8,538 nucleotides of DNA from Thermoplasmata archaeon. GTDB taxonomy: Archaea; Thermoplasmatota; Thermoplasmata; Sysuiplasmatales; Sysuiplasmataceae. Below are positions 5,741 to 8,538 of this stretch, piece by piece. The stretch is taken from the NCBI GenBank assembly GCA_021796175.1, contig JAJYOM010000061.1, positions 1 through 8,538 on the forward strand. The letters are read 5' to 3'. The notes below the pieces were generated by a model. The model saw only the letters and a list, made by a program, of their open reading frames with translations, had not been told where the DNA came from and made no database searches. Each line of letters starts with the position of its first letter. The stretch's first letter is position 1. The translations under genes were made by a program, and so were the position numbers.

Positions 5741-7360
5741 TTGGCGGCAATACTACCCTCGCCAGAAACAGTGCTACTTTTCGCAGCTTACCTGATACTC
5801 ATGGGTTCGATTCTTGCCTTTGCGATATATGAGTTCAACTCAGGAGTTGCATTTCAGGTATCCGCCCTGATAGGCGTCGGACTGCTCTTTGCATATCTTG
5901 TCCATTCCCACATTCTTCAGATACCTTCATATTTCGTCACATTCATTACCGGATTTTCAACCCCGCTGATTACGAACCTTGTCCTGGTCCTTGTGTTTGT
6001 GGGCATGGGACTCAAAATGGGCTGGCAGGCAAGGTCGTTCATGGGAGGGGATGGTCTTCGCATATTTTCGGCGGCTACCGTGATGGCATTCGCCGATATA
6101 ATTCCCGGTGCAATACTCTTTGGTTTCCTTTGCCAGTTCATATTCGGCTGGCCCTGGGCATATGGCGCACTGGTTGGAACACTGATGGGAGAAACATCGG
6201 CCGCGGTTGTTGTCCCGTATGTTGACCACATTATGAACCTCTCCAAGGAGAAGGGAAGTTCAAACGCGCACGCGTCAAAGCTCACGAACGTGCTGAAGCT
6301 AGAATCCACTCTCAACAGCATAACACTGCTTCTGTTTCTGGTCCTCTTTTACAATATAATAGACATTGGCAACGTCAACCCGACAGCCGCATCCTTCATT
6401 TCAACCACCTGGTCATCGTTCCTGCAGGTTGTAACACTGCACTGGCCGGTGCTTCTGCTGGTTATTGCAGGCATACCGGTTGCTGTTTACCTGAGTTCAA
6501 GGTTACTTGTGATAGCAATCAAAGCAAAGCTGGTGGACAGGGATTCAAGGAAGCTTAAGGTCACTGCAGTCTTCTCAATGAATGAATTCATGCTACCGAG
6601 GAACCATTCCACACAGGAATTCGGCGAGAAGCAGTTCAGAATCGGGATGATGATGTACGGTATTATACTCGGCATTGCTCTGCTGATTTATGAGACTATC
6701 CAGACACAGCCCGCCACCTCATTTGCCGGTTTCGGACGATCCCTCTTTTCGCTGATGGCATTGCTTTATCTTGGTTTCTTCCTCGGTTATCTCTTCCCCG
6801 GAAGTTCTGCGACTACCTCAGATTCAATTGCTGAACAGACGGGAAAGCAGGCATTCACGGGCATGATGCTTTTTCATGAGGAATTTGAGCTTCTGGCCAG
6901 GATTGTCTTCTACTTCAGCATCGGCGTCAGCCTGGGCTTCATGATACTTTCACCGCTTACGGGCTCGCAGGCGATATCATCTGGCGCCTGGACAGGAATA
7001 CTGGCAATGGCCATAATCATGGGGCCGATATTCCTTCTACTACGTTACATCAGCGGCCTTGTTGGTCTGCCGATCACTTTTTACAGCAGATACCGGCATG
7101 ATTCGTACAGGAAGGACTTCAGACTGGTTGCGACAACGATGCCGAAGGGAATCACGGTGGCCGCAGTAGCTGTTCTGATATTGCAGAGCGGTGTAGAGTT
7201 TTCGTCTGAAATATATATACTCGCTCTGCTCGCTGTTGTAATATCCACTGTCGGATTCACAGTCATCTCATCGCTGAGGATGAGGCCCGCGCGCGCAAGG
7301 ATTTCGGGGAGTGATACTCAACAGTCACAGTCAGAGAGCCCTGAAATTTCGGAAAACTAG
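5741..7360 (+). CDS. CPA1-like sodium/proton antiporter homologue, atypical
   Basis: A 539-residue integral membrane protein with about 12-13 hydrophobic segments and a polar, Ser/Glu-rich cytoplasmic tail (about 514-539). Its layout follows the CPA1/NhaP antiporters: a segment ending GTLMGETSAAVVV (146-158) where the family has a TDP-type motif, LKLESTLNS (185-193) where it has ESxxND, LLARIVFYFSIGVSLG (384-399), and TTMPKGITVAAVAV (465-478) where it has a (P)xRG motif. Both canonical ion-binding aspartates appear to be Ser (S153, S193), leaving E151 and E188 as nearby acidic residues. A long polar loop (about 261-300) is larger than usual. In this family the exchange is Na+ (or K+) for H+ across the cytoplasmic membrane; the cation here is uncertain and transport itself is inference. 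It starts at TTG with GGAGG 7 nt upstream, is monocistronic, and converges on surE with a 26-nt gap. Confidence 0.75.
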   Translation: MAAILPSPETVLLFAAYLILMGSILAFAIYEFNSGVAFQVSALIGVGLLFAYLVHSHILQIPSYFVTFITGFSTPLITNLVLVLVFVGMGLKMGWQARSFMGGDGLRIFSAATVMAFADIIPGAILFGFLCQFIFGWPWAYGALVGTLMGETSAAVVVPYVDHIMNLSKEKGSSNAHASKLTNVLKLESTLNSITLLLFLVLFYNIIDIGNVNPTAASFISTTWSSFLQVVTLHWPVLLLVIAGIPVAVYLSSRLLVIAIKAKLVDRDSRKLKVTAVFSMNEFMLPRNHSTQEFGEKQFRIGMMMYGIILGIALLIYETIQTQPATSFAGFGRSLFSLMALLYLGFFLGYLFPGSSATTSDSIAEQTGKQAFTGMMLFHEEFELLARIVFYFSIGVSLGFMILSPLTGSQAISSGAWTGILAMAIIMGPIFLLLRYISGLVGLPITFYSRYRHDSYRKDFRLVATTMPKGITVAAVAVLILQSGVEFSSEIYILALLAVVISTVGFTVISSLRMRPARARISGSDTQQSQSESPEISEN

Positions 7361-7386
7361 CGGTATACGTGTCTGAGCATTTCGCG

Positions 7387-8163
7387 CTACATGCCATCGA
7401 AGAACTTCTCGTGCCTCAACACAGAGTCCATGTGAATGGAGCTGATGCTTATCGGTGTTATGCTTATTTCTGACTTCGAGAGGACAGTATGCAGGTCAGT
7501 GCCCTGGTCGGCCCTGACTTTCTTGGTGCCTGCCAGCCAGAAATACCTGTTTCCCCTCGGATCGCGCCTCTCCACCACATAGTCGTCAAACATCTCACCG
7601 GCCATCCTCGTAATCCTTACTGGGGTAGTCTTTCTTGTCCTGACTGGAAAATTCACGTTCAGCAGGTCAACACCATCGGGAAATCCTTTCTTAAGCAGGA
7701 AAGAAACGATTCTTGCGGCCCACCATGCCGACGTATCGAATTCCCTCACGGTCAGGAATTCATCCTCTGAACTTATTTCCTTGGAAAAGGCAACCGCCTT
7801 GATCCCGATAATTGAACCCGACATCGCAGCCGATACCGTGCCGGACGAGAAGAAAGACTGCATGCTGATGTTCCCACCAATGTTGATGCCTGAAACAATC
7901 ATGTCTATCCTTCTCCTGCTGTACAGTTTGTGCACAGATACAAACACACAGTCTGCCGGTGTCCCGCCTATTGCCGTCGCCTCGTAATTGCGCTGTTTCA
8001 CATTGCTTATCCTGACCGGCCTGTGAAAAGTGATACTCATTCCAGCGCTGCTCTGTGCTCCCTTTGGTGCGACTACCTTCACATCGGAAATCTTCGATAA
8101 TGACTTCGCAAGTGCGATAATTCCCGGACTGTAAACACCATCATCATTTGTAACCAGCAGCAT
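7387..8163 (-). CDS. surE: 5'/3'-nucleotidase SurE
   Basis: A 258-residue SurE-family metal-dependent phosphatase that removes phosphate from nucleoside monophosphates in the cytoplasm. The N-terminus LLVTNDDGVYSPGI supplies metal ligands D7 and D8. QSSAGMSIT (37-45) holds the conserved serine (S38 or S39), GGTPADCV (66-73) is a family signature, and SGINIGGN (91-98) supplies N94. FFSSGTVSAAMSG (104-116) matches the conserved SGTVxAAmxG segment. The length is normal. The ATG at 8163 is fixed by an in-frame TGA three codons upstream; a strong AGGAGGG lies 12 nt away, a rather long spacer, and another ATG at 8173 is out of frame. The promoter carries a palindrome that may be an operator. It is the only gene of its transcript, convergent with the antiporter. 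The call is firm. Confidence 0.95.
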   Translation of the reverse strand: MLLVTNDDGVYSPGIIALAKSLSKISDVKVVAPKGAQSSAGMSITFHRPVRISNVKQRNYEATAIGGTPADCVFVSVHKLYSRRRIDMIVSGINIGGNISMQSFFSSGTVSAAMSGSIIGIKAVAFSKEISSEDEFLTVREFDTSAWWAARIVSFLLKKGFPDGVDLLNVNFPVRTRKTTPVRITRMAGEMFDDYVVERRDPRGNRYFWLAGTKKVRADQGTDLHTVLSKSEISITPISISSIHMDSVLRHEKFFDGM

Positions 8164-8175
8164 ATGATTTCATTG

Positions 8176-8182
8176 CCCTCCT
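8176..8182 (-). promoter_or_regulatory. Shine-Dalgarno of surE
   Basis: AGGAGGG on the minus strand, 12 nt before the ATG at 8163. The spacing is longer than the usual 5-10 nt, but no other in-frame start exists. Confidence 0.6.
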
Positions 8183-8195
8183 GTTTATTCTAATT

Positions 8196-8207
8196 GTCTA
8201 ATTAGAC
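8196..8207. promoter_or_regulatory. Perfect 12-bp palindrome in the surE promoter
   Basis: GTCTAATTAGAC is fully symmetric and lies directly between the surE TATA element and the predicted transcription start. A third half-site copy, TCTAATT (8189-8195), precedes it in direct orientation. The position suits a homodimeric repressor operator; the regulator is unknown. Confidence 0.4.
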
Positions 8208-8216
8208 TATATTTTC
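8208..8216 (-). promoter_or_regulatory. TATA box of surE
   Basis: GAAAATATA on the minus strand predicts transcription starting near 8184, just ahead of the AGGAGGG ribosome site. Confidence 0.55.
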
Positions 8217-8300
8217 TTCACCATATGAGCGCCGGGTGCCAATAGTCCTCTCAAGCCAATCATTCATGGCAGGTGGCCAACGCTTTGCACGATGAGCACG

Positions 8301-8308
8301 TTTTTAAA
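8301..8308 (+). promoter_or_regulatory. Box A (TATA) of tRNA-Arg
   Basis: TTTTTAAA lies 24-31 nt upstream of the tRNA 5' end, so transcription should begin at or very near the mature end. Confidence 0.6.
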
Positions 8309-8331
8309 CTGTGCATTGTTACATCACTCCC

Positions 8332-8425
8332 GGGCCCGTAGCTTAGTACGGATATAGCACTGGCCTTCTATTGAATATGCACAGAAGGAAGCCAGATGTC
8401 CCGGGTTCAAATCCCGGCGGGCCCG
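8332..8425 (+). tRNA. tRNA-Arg (UCU) with an anticodon-loop intron
   Basis: A 94-nt gene, 75 nt once spliced. The acceptor stem GGGCCCG (8332-8338) pairs with CGGGCCC (8418-8424) and the discriminator is G. The D stem is GCT/AGC with GG in the loop. The anticodon stem CTGGC (8360-8364) pairs with GCCAG (8391-8395), and the loop starts CTTCTA, giving anticodon UCU (8367-8369), which reads AGA. The 26 nt between the stem halves exceed the usual 7 by 19, so a 19-nt intron sits at the canonical 37/38 position. The T arm is CCGGG-TTCAAAT-CCCGG. CCA is not encoded. Confidence 0.93.
8371..8389 (+). other. 19-nt tRNA intron, bulge-helix-bulge-like
   Basis: The anticodon-side strand CTTCT (8365-8369) can pair with AGAAG (8383-8387), leaving bulges around ATT (8370-8372) and GAA (8388-8390), as required by the archaeal splicing endonuclease. 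Boundaries could shift by one nucleotide, because either choice leaves a 7-nt loop. Confidence 0.75.
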
Positions 8426-8430
8426 TTTTT
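8426..8430 (+). terminator. Oligo-T terminator of tRNA-Arg
   Basis: TTTTT directly follows the discriminator base, as is usual for archaeal tRNA transcripts. Confidence 0.5.
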
Positions 8431-8435
8431 ATACA

Positions 8436-8471
8436 GACCGTGAATGTTCTTTGACAGAATTATTCACAGTC
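8436..8471. other. Extended hairpin downstream of tRNA-Arg
   Basis: GACCGTGAAT (8436-8445) pairs with ATTCACAGTC (8462-8471) with one mismatch. Inside it TTCT (8447-8450) pairs with AGAA (8456-8459) around a 5-nt loop. No reading frame covers it, and the window ends 67 nt later without a recognisable gene. Confidence 0.35.
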
Positions 8472-8538
8472 GTATTTGTTCAGAAAAGCTTAATCCAAAC
8501 CAGTTGGCCCGGCTTCTGATTGGCGTGCTTCGAAACAT

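Noticed and set aside
5917..6321. Minus-strand frames opposite the antiporter
   Set aside because: They are shadows of a strongly biased membrane-protein gene and have no motifs.

Overview
The window looks archaeal, probably from a Thermoplasmata-like lineage with a mid-range G+C content (roughly half, judged by eye). The evidence is A/T-rich box A/TATA elements at about -27, a likely leaderless dehydrogenase start, GGAGG-type ribosome sites elsewhere, two tRNA genes with no encoded CCA, one of them with an anticodon-loop intron (a bulge-helix-bulge-like fold), and a stand-alone AlaX editing protein. The lineage assignment is inference; the archaeal assignment is fairly firm.

Layout, left to right. 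Positions 76-903 (minus) hold an LsrF/DhnA-type class I aldolase with paired hairpins beyond its 3' end. Upstream of it, 904-1425 contains what looks like a decayed small gene (920-1197, minus) and otherwise little. tRNA-Glu(CUC) follows at 1426-1498 (minus), then a possible 69-residue gene on the same strand (1562-1771). Head-to-head with that, sharing one CATG, begins a two-gene plus-strand unit: a cysteine-rich EXORDIUM/phosphate-induced-protein-1-like protein (1770-2660) and an AlaX alanyl-tRNA editing hydrolase (2670-3371), whose Shine-Dalgarno overlaps the stop codon of the first gene. A zinc alcohol dehydrogenase-family gene (3448-4464, minus) converges on this unit and is divergent from a GT-B glycosyltransferase (4596-5630, plus). 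A CPA1-like cation/proton antiporter homologue (5741-7360, plus) converges on SurE nucleotidase (7387-8163, minus). An intron-containing tRNA-Arg(UCU) lies at 8332-8425 (plus), followed by a hairpin-rich tail.

Most genes are single housekeeping or metabolic units with their own promoters and do not form one pathway. I see no CRISPR array, insertion sequence, toxin-antitoxin pair or recognisable defence system. The most unusual part is the EXORDIUM-like/AlaX unit. The first protein belongs to a family best known from secreted plant proteins, yet it has no signal peptide, starts with a CxxC-x5-CxxC zinc-ribbon-like knuckle, and has lost the histidine of the family's HExxE-like signature. The second protein lacks the usual cysteine zinc ligand. 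The antiporter homologue is also odd, since both canonical ion-binding aspartates appear to be serine.
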